Shown: in pieces, positions 9,822 through 19,940 of the stretch
How positions within the stretch are numbered: position 1 is the stretch's first letter
Layout: each line of letters opens with the position of its first letter
Assembly (NCBI GenBank): GCA_030620095.1
Contig: JAUTXW010004477.1
Span: 62,001-126,000 of the forward strand
From: Kuschelorhynchus macadamiae
Taxonomy: Eukaryota > Arthropoda > Insecta > Coleoptera > Curculionidae
Direction: 5' to 3'
DNA length: 64,000 nucleotides
Notes under the pieces: generated by a model
What the model was told of the DNA's origin: nothing
The model's database searches: none
The model's input: the letters and a program-made list of their open reading frames with translations, nothing else
Made by a program: the position numbers and the translations under genes

Positions 9822-10412
9822 TTATTCAAAATTACTTTTGTCCACTAAATGGTTTTCAATTTTTTTCTCTTCAGTTTTATTACACACTACACAAGTTTCA
9901 GGGGCACTGAAATGAAAAAGATTGTCATTGCACAATGTACAGCGCAAGTCTTTTTCACAACATTCCATTGCTCTTTTGTAATGTGTAGACACAAAACTGT
10001 GTTTGCCAAGGGGTGCTTCTAATGCGTGCAAATAATAGCATCGTAAGCACAAACTATAAGCACCACCAAACGAAGACATTATGACGACATAATCTTGAAA
10101 AACACAAACTTCGCGGCGTAGATAATTTGGTTCAACAGCATCACTAGCACTTATTTTTTTAATATTTACTAGACCTTTTTCACCACAACCGGCATCAAAG
10201 AAATTATGTATCCCCTCATCTTCACTATCGTCTTGAACCTCTTCAAAATTGTTTTTATCTAGATCGGCTAACCATGCTTGTTTAACGTCGAAAATGTTTT
10301 TTCCTCCCACCGTGAAATAGAGTATTTCATCTTCGTACATTGAAGACATTTTTTCCAATTGCTCAAAATGTAGGTCACTTGATTCTTGCAAAACAACGTG
10401 GCGACAACTCAT
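9822..10412 (-). CDS. Cys-rich unknown protein of the Polinton region, 196 aa
   Basis: The frame is open from 10499, but the more likely start is ATG 10410-10412 (MSCRHVVLQ), which has an A-rich leader and a TATA-like stretch just upstream. The N-terminal half is acidic (NFEEVQDDSEDEG). The C-terminal half is Cys-rich: CLRCYYLH, then MECCEKDLRCTLCNDN and CVVCNKTEEKK, spaced as paired CxxC knuckles and compatible with one or two zinc ribbons or a RING/treble-clef fold. No family recognised. It is the last gene before the gene-free DNA at the right, so it may mark the right end of the Polinton. A regulatory or silencing-suppressor role would be pure guess. Confidence 0.5.
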   Translation of the reverse strand: MSCRHVVLQESSDLHFEQLEKMSSMYEDEILYFTVGGKNIFDVKQAWLADLDKNNFEEVQDDSEDEGIHNFFDAGCGEKGLVNIKKISASDAVEPNYLRREVCVFQDYVVIMSSFGGAYSLCLRCYYLHALEAPLGKHSFVSTHYKRAMECCEKDLRCTLCNDNLFHFSAPETCVVCNKTEEKKIENHLVDKSNFE

Positions 10413-10740
10413 TTTAATTAATATATATTTTTTAATTTCGTTACTTTTAAAAATACTGATACTACAGTAAGAATGAATTGCTCTGTTGGCTGCTAACACT
10501 TAAATAAAACATCTCCCCTCGGATGCACACGTAAGAGTGGGGAAGACCAATCAGAATCAAGCAGAGTCAAGTAGGCGTGGCAGGGACAGGCGCGGGAAGT
10601 GGGAGACCAATGAAAAAAGTGGTGGGGGGAGCGAGACTAACCCCCCAATCCCCTCTACTTTGAAGAGTTATTGCAAAAAGTCCGAGTACATGTTTTTGCT
10701 CGTTTACCGAATAGTGCGGTAAAAAAAATTTTTCAAAAAA
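10413..10740. other. GC-richer segment at the presumed right end of the Polinton
   Basis: 10,505-10,660 is much richer in G than its surroundings and contains a near-repeat (GGGAAGACCAATCAGAA at about 10,540 and GGGAGACCAATGAAAA at about 10,600). The Polinton terminal inverted repeat may lie here, but the partner end is outside the window, so it cannot be confirmed. An ORF at 10,537-10,722 has no protein character. Confidence 0.3.
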
Positions 10741-13700
10741 TATTTAAGGTACAAGAGTAAAAAAAATAATTTCTGCACTCGGGCCAAAAAATTGTCAAAA
10801 ATGTATTTACTTTTTTGGGTATAGCTCGATCGTTTTGATCGCCGTTATAGTTATGGTATTGGATTGGGCAAAAAAATTTTAAAAAAATGTTCACGGATCT
10901 GAAGATGGTCGGTGTCTCGAAAACCGTAAATCCTATGATTCGAAACTAGTGAAAATGAATCAGGCAAACTTTTTTTTTCAAGCCTTTAGTGATGCGTTCC
11001 TAGAATAAGTTGCATAAGTGAAAATTGTCTCATGATGGCCAATATCTGGTAAACTGTAACTCATACGCGTCTAAAACTATGGAAATAAATTCGCCGTGTC
11101 GAAAATCCCCCTAGACGTACGTTCAAGGTCAACTAAAAACTAGGTCTGGTATTGCTTTTATGAAAAAACCTTACTGGCTGGAAACCCTCATTAAAATTAA
11201 ACAAGAAGGAAAACACTGAGGAAGAGGCCCAAAATTTAACGTAGAGATTTAGGGCCGTTTAGGTGTTAAAAAACAACGCCCCCGGAAAAACAAGCGACTA
11301 AAAAAATGTTTTGACGTCTTTTCTCTAACTTCCGATTGTATATTTTGTTATGTACTATATATAAAATATATTTTAAATACAAATCTGAAATGCATCTGAC
11401 TGAATATATAAAATTGTGATTGTATAATCATCTCTGAGAAGTTCCAAGAAGAATTAACGTCTATAGGTGCTTAAACAAGAAGAAAATCAGTGGTGTCTGT
11501 GCTAATTTAAGCTTCTTCTCGTATAGGGTCCAAAAATAATGAATCTCTAAATTATGTTGTTGTTCATTGAGTGTAAATTCTACCCTAGATATTCAGGTCC
11601 GTGTGCATGTCAGCCCCTGATTCTCAGTATCAGCTTTTGGACCTGCACCCTCGTGCCCAATAGAGTGGTTGATTTTTATATTGTTTATTTTTTTTTCTTA
11701 AGAAGTTTTATCGGAAGAACAAATTTAGTTTAATATTTTTAATCTTGAGAATAAAAGTTAACTTGCGATACATCTTTAAAAAGGTAATTTTACGGCGAAA
11801 ATACGTTGCTCTTTCGATAAAACAAGAAATGAAACCGACAAAATTTAATTTTCAAAAAATGACTGTTCAGCCGCCATTTTGTAAACCAAGTTAACCCTGT
11901 AATATATCGTTGAAAAGCTAATTTAATTCTAAATACAGGATCTTAAAATAAAAAACTAGAGATCTTAGAATAAAAAACTAAAGTCATTTTCGGTAAAACC
12001 AGAAGTACATTTTAATTGTTTTTATCAAAAATCTGTCTCATATCGAGTAATATAAGTGGGCGAAATTTCAAACTGATATGTTTAGAACTAAAAAAATGGC
12101 TCTCAGGTCCATGCCTTTTGGTTATCCAGTATATGCTTTTTTAATGTTATTTTTTCGAAACAGTAGTTGAGATATCGACATGCCCCTTATTTAATTTCTT
12201 TAAAATATGGGACTTCTTATCATCATTGCAATCTTCGTTCAATTTTTGAAATTCATTCAACTTCAAATTTATTTCAAAATTTTTATTTATATTTTTTTCA
12301 AATTAAAAAATTTTGGAATGAAAAATGATAATTTTATTCGTATTATTGGGCTGCCCAATAATTTTACATACCTATTATTTCGAAAATGCTACTTTTTGAC
12401 AAAAAGTACAAACAATTTTTTACTACATATTGAACGAAGAATTAAGGATTTTTTACAATTTGTAATTATTAAATGATTGTAAGTGTCAGAAACAAGTTAT
12501 TTTTGAGTTTCTCCCACCGTTATTTTTTATATGATACGGTTTTTTAATCTAGTTGTGTAAATTATTATTATTGCCTATCAAGCCAGTTAGGCTTAATAGT
12601 AGTTGGATCTTCCGGCCACGAGTGAGGACTGTATAAAAGAATACCAAAATTAACTGAAAGGCTACCTTAATAGATCACTAATATAAAACTCATATCACTG
12701 GCTTGACTTTCGGTAATCCCGATTTACAGGGGGTGATCCGAATACCTTTAAAAGGGCTTATATCTCCTATATTCGTAGAGAGAAAAACGTTTGTATATTT
12801 TTAAGATGCTCATAAAACTTTTTTTAAAAAACAACTGACTGTGGATTTAAAAAAAATATGATAGGCAATTAGCTAAGACATCGTTTAAAACATAATATCC
12901 TGTGTTTCATTACATTTTTTGAATTCTGTAAAATTCTAGGCCTACTTGGCATATATGCTCTATTCCTGTTTTCAGTTGTTTTCGAGATATTCACGTATCA
13001 AAATTAAAAATTCGGCTTTCATGTGCTGTTAAACCTTAACGCTTCTACTTAAGGCTAATACTAATGTATGTACGCCTTTATGAGGATATGCAACCGAAAA
13101 AAAAATGTGACGATAAAAAAAAGGTCTTAACTTCTATACTTCGATGACAACAAACACCTTCGACGACTAGAAAAAAAGGTCTATTGTGACAGCGTTTATT
13201 TTATATTCATTTGATTTGTTTTGTTAAAATAAAGGCGCATTTCTTGATATTTCTAACCGCCTTTAGCAGCTGGCACCTTCATACCTTGCATATATGGACG
13301 CCACGTGCCTAGGGCAAAACAAATTACACATTTCAAGTTTTTATTACTTTTTGCCTATTAAACATCGAAAAAAGTTTAATGTTATTAAATTTAAAAGTGA
13401 CGCCATAAGAAAGGCCATAAAAAACGAAAATACGAAAGGGCAATTTGTTTTGCTCTAAGCCAAACCGTGTAGATTATACAGCTTTTGTCAATTTCCGATG
13501 GTGAATATCTGGAAAACAATTAAAATAGGAGTACGTTATATTAAATTGGTCCAAAATTTATGAACGTAATAAAATACATTGTAATGCTTAACAATTTTTT
13601 GCTTAATTTATATAATATAAAATATATAAAAACATTGTATGTTATTACTATATATATAATTTTGGCACTGATTTATAGATATCTTGATCACTGTACAGTT

Positions 13701-13897
13701 GCGCAAAATCTGCTATAAAATCCGGGTACACAATGTTATATTCTGAACATTACTTACATACTTTTAATTGCAAATATAAAATGACAATAAAAAATGTGGC
13801 TTTGGCATTTTATTTATATTATTTTCACAAAATAACGCTACACTTGAAACAGTAGGCAAGTAGTAGATCTTAAGAACATAAAAATGTATTCACTTAC
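10741..13897. other. Gene-free AT-rich DNA with decayed repeats, probably intron of the PKC gene
   Basis: No coding exon found on either strand; in particular, no continuation of the PKC kinase domain was recognised. A diverged repeat is present twice about 130 bp apart (10,903-10,967 and 11,034-11,098; shared frame GATGG...AAAACyGTAA...AAACTA) with a fainter third match near 13,497. A fold-back at 13,306-13,462 is listed separately. The ORF at 12,207-12,476 is low-complexity Phe/Ile/Lys from AT-rich DNA. Confidence 0.5.
13306..13462. repeat. 157-bp fold-back (MITE-like)
   Basis: Inverted arms of about 29 bases: 13,306-13,334 (TGCCTAGGGCAAAACAAATT...) and 13,434-13,462, whose reverse complement begins TGGCTTAGAGCAAAACAAAT. 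The core AGCAAAACAAATT is shared. Flanking target duplications are not obvious. Confidence 0.4.
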
Positions 13898-14086
13898 TCC
13901 TTTGCAAACATCTTTAGATTCTTTCGACAATCCTTTAGGGTAACTGACATTATGGTCGGTAATCGAAGCAAATAACTCCTCTTCATCTTCTCCGTCGAAT
14001 GGAGGTTGTCCAACTAACATTTCATAAAGTAGTACTCCATATGCCCACCAGTCCACCGATTTACCGTACGGTTGATACAAAATAAT
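13898..14086 (-). CDS. Pkc53E: Protein kinase C (conventional) exon: kinase C-lobe
   Basis: Exon of 63 codons coding the part of the kinase C-lobe just after the APE motif, including helix F. It reads IILYQPYGKSVDWWAYGVLL, then EMLVGQPPFDGEDEEELF and SITDHNVSYPKG. These residues, especially GEDEEELF and DHNVSYPK, are characteristic of conventional (Ca2+/diacylglycerol-activated) PKCs and closest to insect Pkc53E. Boundaries: acceptor TCATAG before 14,086 and donor GTAAGT at 13,892-13,897; phase 0 at both ends. It is joined from the exon at 27,615-27,816 across a 13.5-kb intron. The next exon (KRLG and AGC-kinase tail) was not found further left in this window. Confidence 0.93.
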
Positions 14087-14435
14087 CTATGAGACAAATG
14101 TTATTATTAGAAATATAAATTTGTAATATAAATATAAAATTATGCAGTACCTTTAAAAATAAAGGTCTAAAATATTATGTGTAAAAAAGGTTCTGAGCAT
14201 CAAGTTAAGGTTAAAAATAAAACTACATAATCTGTTTTAGATAACAAGAAATAGATTGTATACCTTACAATCCACACTTACAATTAAATGGTTTCAACTT
14301 AAAAAAGCTAAACATTCACAGGTTTAAAGATAAAAAGGTTGCTATAACCAGTTCTATTTATTTTCTAAAAAAAATTGAGTGGGTTACACGTATCTACGCC
14401 CATGGTTGTGTTATAAAATAGGTAGCTTTATCAGA

Positions 14436-15310
14436 AAAAAATCGGTAAATTTCCTTTACCCTGAATTTCTCTCGTTATGAATTTTTCCTTTATTGAGAAT
14501 AGTGAAATGTGACCCAATTTAGTTCAGAACATAGTCATTTAGCAACATCATCATATTGGATTCCTACCAATATCTTACCAGTTTCTGCCTATGCTACACT
14601 TGATTTTTCGGCAAAATTTAAAATAAGTTCATTAAATATATTTATTAATGACACAGCGCCATTTTGTTACGTCATGTTGAATTCGTACCAGTTTATCCCT
14701 ATATCACATTTAATTTTTCTGTGAAACTGCCGTCCTTTTGTTACACCAGTTAGTCTGTATTTCACAGTTAATGTTAGCACGAAATTTTAAATAAATCTAA
14801 TAAGTAGTTTTTTCAGGCTGATTTTTTAAATATCAAACGACAGTGGTATCATAGTTTTACTATGTCATCTTTATACCACAATTAGGTATAACACACAATT
14901 TGAACTTTGTCCATTAAGTAGTTTTTCAGGCTAAATTTTTAAATTTTTTATTACGCCGCCATTTTGATCAGGCATCTTGGATTCGTACCAAGATTTCACC
15001 AGTTTATTTCTACGTAATACTTGATTTTCACGCAAATTTTCAGATTCATTTTGTAAACAGTTTTAAAAACAGATTTTTACCAAAATGTTACCAAGTCTTG
15101 CCCATATGACCTTTAATTTTTAATCAAAATTTGAAGCCAATCGGCAAAGTAGTTTTTTAGCTATGCCGCGAACAGACAGACAGACAGACGGACCGACGGA
15201 ATTGAGAAAACATGTTTTTTGGCATCTAGGGACCCTGAAACGTAAAGGTCTGAAAAAATCGAGTCGATTTTTTACGGTTACAATACTTCCCTTTTACGAG
15301 GGAAGTAAAA
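14436..15310 (+). repeat. Copy A of the ACGAGGGAAGT-ended repeat family
   Basis: The left end has TCTCGTTATGAATTT; the right end has the hairpin CTTCCCTTTTACGAGGGAAG followed by TAAAA. In between are several diverged units of roughly 130-150 bp sharing 'CGCCATTTTGT' (the complement of ACAAAATGGCG), 'ATTCGTACCA' and 'AAATTT', then a CAGA microsatellite and 'AAAACATGTTTTTTGGCATC'. It lies in the long PKC intron. The ORFs at 14,509 and 15,163 are by-products of the repeat. Confidence 0.75.
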
Positions 15311-15888
15311 ATGCAACATTTAAATATCAATTAAATTGCTTTCACGAAATAGAAATCACAATTCTTTTTAAACCTTAACATTTTGTAGCTTAAAAGCAAA
15401 GACGTTGAGGATTAAGCTTATGTGAATGAACTATTAATCTTAAAATAAAACTTATTTATTTTTTTAAATTTGTACGTAAACTTACCTAAGAGCCTGTTTT
15501 ACGGTATTTACACTAGTATTATTTTCATTAAAAGCAAATCTTTTTTTAAAAGTTTTTGATTTATCAGAGGTAAACAGTCCTTTAATGTAAGGCAAGTTAG
15601 TATTTACAGAAAGCTTTGTGTTAAGAAAAGTTGTTTTTGTTTCCGTGCCCCGGAATCCTTAAAATGCAAATGGTAATAGATTTCCGTAAACTTTATCGAA
15701 GACAAATATTTCTTACCGAAAATCGAGGAAATATTAGAAAAGAAGAGTAGAAAAAAGAAAAGAAAATTATCAATATTTTAATACCCTTGATTAGCTCAAG
15801 GTTTTTAACCAAATACCCCTTGATGGTAATTTTTTAGAGAAAACTGCATTTACAGTTGAAAACTGTCACTTTGAATATGTAAGAATGC
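15311..15888. other. AT-rich DNA, nothing recognised
   Basis: Between repeat copy A and the gypsy relic. No ORF, motif or inverted structure stands out. Gypsy-derived sequence probably begins somewhere in its right half but is too decayed to delimit. Confidence 0.4.
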
Positions 15889-16610
15889 CTTTTAAAAAAT
15901 GCCTCAGCCACATTCCAGAGAATGATGGATCTTGTCCAACTTTTTCACAAATTTTGTTTCGTTCACATGGATATCGTCGATTACAAATCACTTGCACATA
16001 CTCTCCACTTGTAACGCATTTTCAAAAAACTTAATCAATTTAACCTAAAAAAAATTAGATAAGTCTGAGTTTTTACGTAAAGTCACATTTCTTAGATATG
16101 TCATTACACCTGAAGGTATTACACTAAATGACGAAAACGTTAGAAGTATTATTAAATTTCCTTTATCAAAAATTTGAACAAAATCATTTACCAAATACTT
16201 AACTATTTGTAAAGCCCCTGTACTCGCTTATCCCGATTTCAATAAAAAATTTTTCACAATAACCGATGCTAGCAACATAGCAATAAGTTCAGTATTATCA
16301 CAAAGCGGTAGACCTATATCCTATTACTCACGAATATTAAATACAGCGGAAAGAAATTATGCTACAATGGAAAAATATTTACTCACTAATGTAGATTCTT
16401 GTAAACATTGATGTCCTTATTTATTTGGTCAAAAATTTAGCATATAAAGACACCATAAACCATTTACCTGGTTATTTTCATTAAATGAAGTAACGGTTAA
16501 TTCGCTGGAAATTAAAATTAGATGAATATCATTTCGAAAGTAAGTATAAATAAGTTAAAGAAAATAAAGCAGCTGATGCTTTAACTAGAAAATAAGCACG
16601 TGAAAATGTA
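15889..16610 (+). pseudogene. Ty3/gypsy (errantivirus-like) reverse transcriptase and RNase H relic
   Basis: Translation in shifting frames shows RT landmarks in order: a decayed MPF..NAP.TFQ..MD region at 15,889-15,960, the LDKSEFLRK and FL(R)YVITPEGI region at about 16,050-16,125, then APVLAYPDFNKKFFTITDAS (16,215-16,270), VLSQSGRPISYYSRILN and AERNYATMEK (RNase H, with the catalytic Asp in TDAS), and finally a KLKLDEYHFESKYK plus ENKAADALTRK segment near 16,515-16,590. Many frameshifts and stops are present, so it is an old dead copy. The order RT, RNase H, integrase, env matches insect errantiviruses. It sits in the sense opposite to the host PKC gene. Confidence 0.85.
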
Positions 16611-17079
16611 TTAAGCAAAGACGACGATCTACTTTCAATATTACCTAATGTGCAGTCCGAAACCGAATTAATCCCTGATGATTGTAATGAAATATTAAAT
16701 AGTAACTTTGGGACTCCGACTTACTTGATAATTTACCTCTAGCCGATCGATTACGCCTCAATAAAGACAATAATGATGATGACGTTACTATACACACATC
16801 TGAACAGAATCCTATATGTGGTCTCAGTTATTCGGAAAGAAACATATACTTTTAGTAATTATATAAGTTTTAAATTAGAAGGTTCATATTCTCAAAAAAT
16901 GTAGGTAAACATTCATTTCAAGTCACCTTAAGACAAATTTATAAAGGAATATATAAATACTAATTTAAACTACAGTATCTATTATGAAGACAGATACTTG
17001 AAAATAAAATAATATTCTCAAAGAAATTTTGAAAAATTAAAATTTGTTAAGGCAGGTTTTAAGCCAATTCTCTTAGACA

Positions 17080-17760
17080 AAAACAGATTTAATAAAGAAT
17101 TAGCTCTTTATCATAGTCAAACTCATAATGTTATCAACGAAATGTTTATCTATTTTCGAAAATTTGTATATACGCCAAATATTGAAAAACTCATAACTAA
17201 TTACCTAAATAAATGTCAGATTTGTCTTATCTCCAAATACGAAAGATATCACTATCAAGTACCGTTTAAAGATCTTCTAATAACTGAAAAACCTTTCTAA
17301 CATATTTTTGTAGATACTTTTAGCATTGAAAATAAATATTTTAACTGTTACTGATTCTGTAGCAAATATACACAAGCATATCGTATCATTTCTAAAACTG
17401 CAGTCAATATTTTAAATAAATTATGTCACTTCACGACAGATCATAATTTTCCAGACCAAATACCCCTGATTGTGCAGGTGAATACAGCAATCATATTATT
17501 AAAGAATACCTCAAGCCCCATAAGGTTGAATATTACGTTATTTCCTCTACGATGTCCACTTCTCTATCACCATTAGAACGATTTCATAGTATAATTAAAT
17601 AAAAACTACATGTCCTACGCCAACAAAACTAGTACGATCATATCATATATTGTGATAACTACAATTTTAATATATAATCAAAGTGTACATTCGTCCACTA
17701 ATTTTACTCCTTTTTCAATTATATGACCCGTATGAAAATTTAATTAAACATTTATTGGAA
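17080..17760 (+). pseudogene. Gypsy integrase relic
   Basis: Continues the pol region of the element above. It shows the HHCC zinc-binding portion (HSQTHN near 17,116; NYLNKCQICLISKYER near 17,200-17,245), the start of the catalytic core near 17,300 (IFVDTFSIENKYFLTVTDS, in shifted frames), and weaker matches to the end of the core around 17,500-17,700, including a degenerate SVHSSTNFTPF near 17,680. Many stops and frameshifts. The segment 16,610-17,080 between RNase H and this part is pol spacer with no clear motif. Confidence 0.75.
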
Positions 17761-18229
17761 ATGAAAAAAAGTATTTAAGAAGATTATAATTAAAAACGTC
17801 GCAAGGAAATACTTCCCTTTTATGAAAAACTTTGTGATGATATGAAAGACAAACCGAATAAAACGCGAAAAGGAATGGGAAGTCCCTGAAACGGAGGTCC
17901 AATTTAATAAATCAATATATCTAAAAAGTTCTACTCAATAAGTTAATAAAGCTCGTCCTTTTTTACCGCAAGGTAGATACAATACAACAAGAAAAAGAAA
18001 AAATTAAAAATCAGGCAGGATTACGACAACCTACCTATCCCAGGGAGTTCAACAGCCAGGAAGATCTAAAGATTAAAAATGAACCATAGATTCAAGAAAA
18101 TTTAGATTTAGCATCTTGTAAATTATTATCATAAGGCATATTTTAATATTAATTTAACCCCTATTAATAAAAATATATAACGCTGGGCTACTAATACTTT
18201 TATTATAATTAAAAATTCACGGTAACATC

Positions 18230-19100
18230 ACAGTAATTAATCATTTAAAAGAATCGCTAAAGTCGCTTCGAGAAAAATATAAACTCTTAACTTATCAAAG
18301 AAATAAACTTTCTATTTCGTCTATTGAATGGCTTAGGTATAGCTATTAGACATATCACTGAGAATTTAGATCAAACCGATCTCGGAGAAATTATGCAAAT
18401 TTTACAAAATAATGAAAATAAGATAAAAACTCAAAACACTAGGACTTTGTCTTTACTTTCCTTTTTACAAGATAAATTTGAAAATGCCACAAATAGAATA
18501 AATTTTTAATTTTAACAAGTAACAGAAAATAACATTAACGAAGAAATAAACTTACAAGAAGCTATTCCTAAAGAAATGTTTAATGTAAAGTTTTAGAAAC
18601 TTATACAGATAAACTTTTAAATATTATTGCACTAAGTGTCAATGAGGAAATAAACCTCCTGCTTATAAACGCTTTAGACATAATTGAAATCGAACGGTTT
18701 TTAATTACTATTTTTTCTTTTAGCACAACGAATGTAATCTAAGAACATTATTAAATTGCCTAATTGCTCATAGTAATAATTATTCGCAAATTAACATCAT
18801 GAAAAATATCCAGTTATTGATAAATACAAATCAAAAAACATTGTTCTTTAAACACTGTAATAAACCTCTGCAATTACAATTACTTTTCCGACTTTACTTA
18901 TTAATATTACAATTAAGGGTTAACGCTAATATTAAACAACCTAGTATAGACACATAATATGATAGTATTAAGAAAAAAATTGAAAATCTACATGATGTAA
19001 TTTTGGATAACTTAAAATGGGAAAACCATTTTGCCTCTATTAGTGTATATATTATTTTATTTTTTTTATGTTCCGTATATTTGGCATATGTCAAAAATTA
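18230..19100 (+). pseudogene. Errantivirus-type envelope (F-like) relic
   Basis: Broken env gene downstream of the gypsy pol relic. Visible pieces are a degenerate furin-like basic site (QRNK near 18,300), NGLGIAIRHITENLDQTD (18,327-18,380), the fusion-peptide-proximal region typical of insect errantivirus and baculovirus F-type proteins, a heptad-rich stretch (NNENKIKTQNTRTLSLLSFL), and near 19,040-19,090 a single hydrophobic segment (SISVYIILFFLCSVYLAYVK) fitting the C-terminal membrane anchor. Frameshifts and stops occur throughout, so no functional protein is possible as read. Its presence marks this as an errantivirus-like rather than a plain gypsy element. Confidence 0.65.
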
Positions 19101-19729
19101 GAAATTGCAGGAAATACGCAAATGGGACTGGCTACGCAAATAATGACCAGTTATTCAAGCTCTTTCATGCCGTACTAATTGTTCCAAGCTTGTCTCAGGA
19201 GCTCTAAGCCTAAGCAGGAGGAATTAACGAACTACACTTTCCCCGCATACCAGACATCGCCTATGTCGTCACAGACTTTTGAACTCATTAGGAATAGATC
19301 TCTTTTAGGTTCACTTTCTAATGTTATCATTAGGTTACGTCTATATAATGTTTTCAAACATTACTTAATAAGCCCGATATAGAGCTAAATGACGGCAATT
19401 CTTCCGGTGGAGATAATGGAAAGCGCTTAACAGGTTGTCAGAAAATAGTGAATTATCTTTGACTACTAGTAGTTACATACAGACATCAATCTTTGCACTT
19501 AGTCATATAAAAGTAGCAGTAGTGTAAGTAGGGGTAGACTGCAAATCTGCTCGATGACATGTGTCCATCAAGAGTGACCAAAGAATGAGTGCGCTTACTC
19601 TTTGTAGCAGAAGAAGTTCAAGTTTAAGAATCCACTAGTAACCACCAGAGGCTGATGAATCCTTTGGGCAAAAACTGTTAACCAAAAAGACCTTTTTCTT
19701 TGTGCAAAAAAACAAGTGTGGCTTGAAAA
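19101..19729. other. Possible 3' end/LTR of the gypsy relic
   Basis: Directly follows the env relic and has a TATA-like ATATAAAAGTAG near 19,506 and higher GC than average, as expected for an LTR, but no second LTR copy was found to the left of 15,889. Without a pair, the call is tentative. Confidence 0.25.
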
Positions 19730-19940
19730 GAACTCGTCTTGGTACAAATCAAATACGGCGGAATAAAATGGCGGTCTAATAAAATTTTTAAAAAATCAGT
19801 GTAGAAAACTATATATTCAATCGACTAGTGAGAATTTGGTACAAATCAAATATGATGAAATAAAATATCGGCTTAATTAAAAATTCAAATAATCAGTGTA
19901 TGAAATCGGTAAATTGGATTTTTCTCGTTAACTATTACCC
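19730..19940 (-). repeat. Copy E (partial) of the ACGAGGGAAGT-ended repeat family
   Basis: Two internal units only: TTGGTACAAATCAAATACGG with AATAAAATGGCGGTCTAATA, then a second diverged unit (TTGGTACAAATCAAATATGA). Neither end is present. Orientation is as in copies C and D. Confidence 0.6.

Noticed and set aside
10537..10722. Plus-strand ORF rich in Gly/Arg/Ser
   Set aside because: Product of the GC-rich segment at the Polinton end; no domain, no relatives known, no promoter signals.
14436..15310. Helitron interpretation of the ACGAGGGAAGT repeat family
   Set aside because: A hairpin near one end suggested it, but there is no CTRR end after the hairpin and the two ends carry inverted matching sequence, which Helitrons lack. 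Left unclassified.
15163..15378. ORF beginning MPRTDRQTDGPTELRKHVFW
   Set aside because: Reads through the CAGA microsatellite and hairpin end of repeat copy A; such 'TDRQTD' proteins are common mispredictions from this kind of repeat.
18894..19094. Minus-strand ORF MTYAKYTEHKKNK...
   Set aside because: Antisense to the env membrane-anchor region of the gypsy relic.
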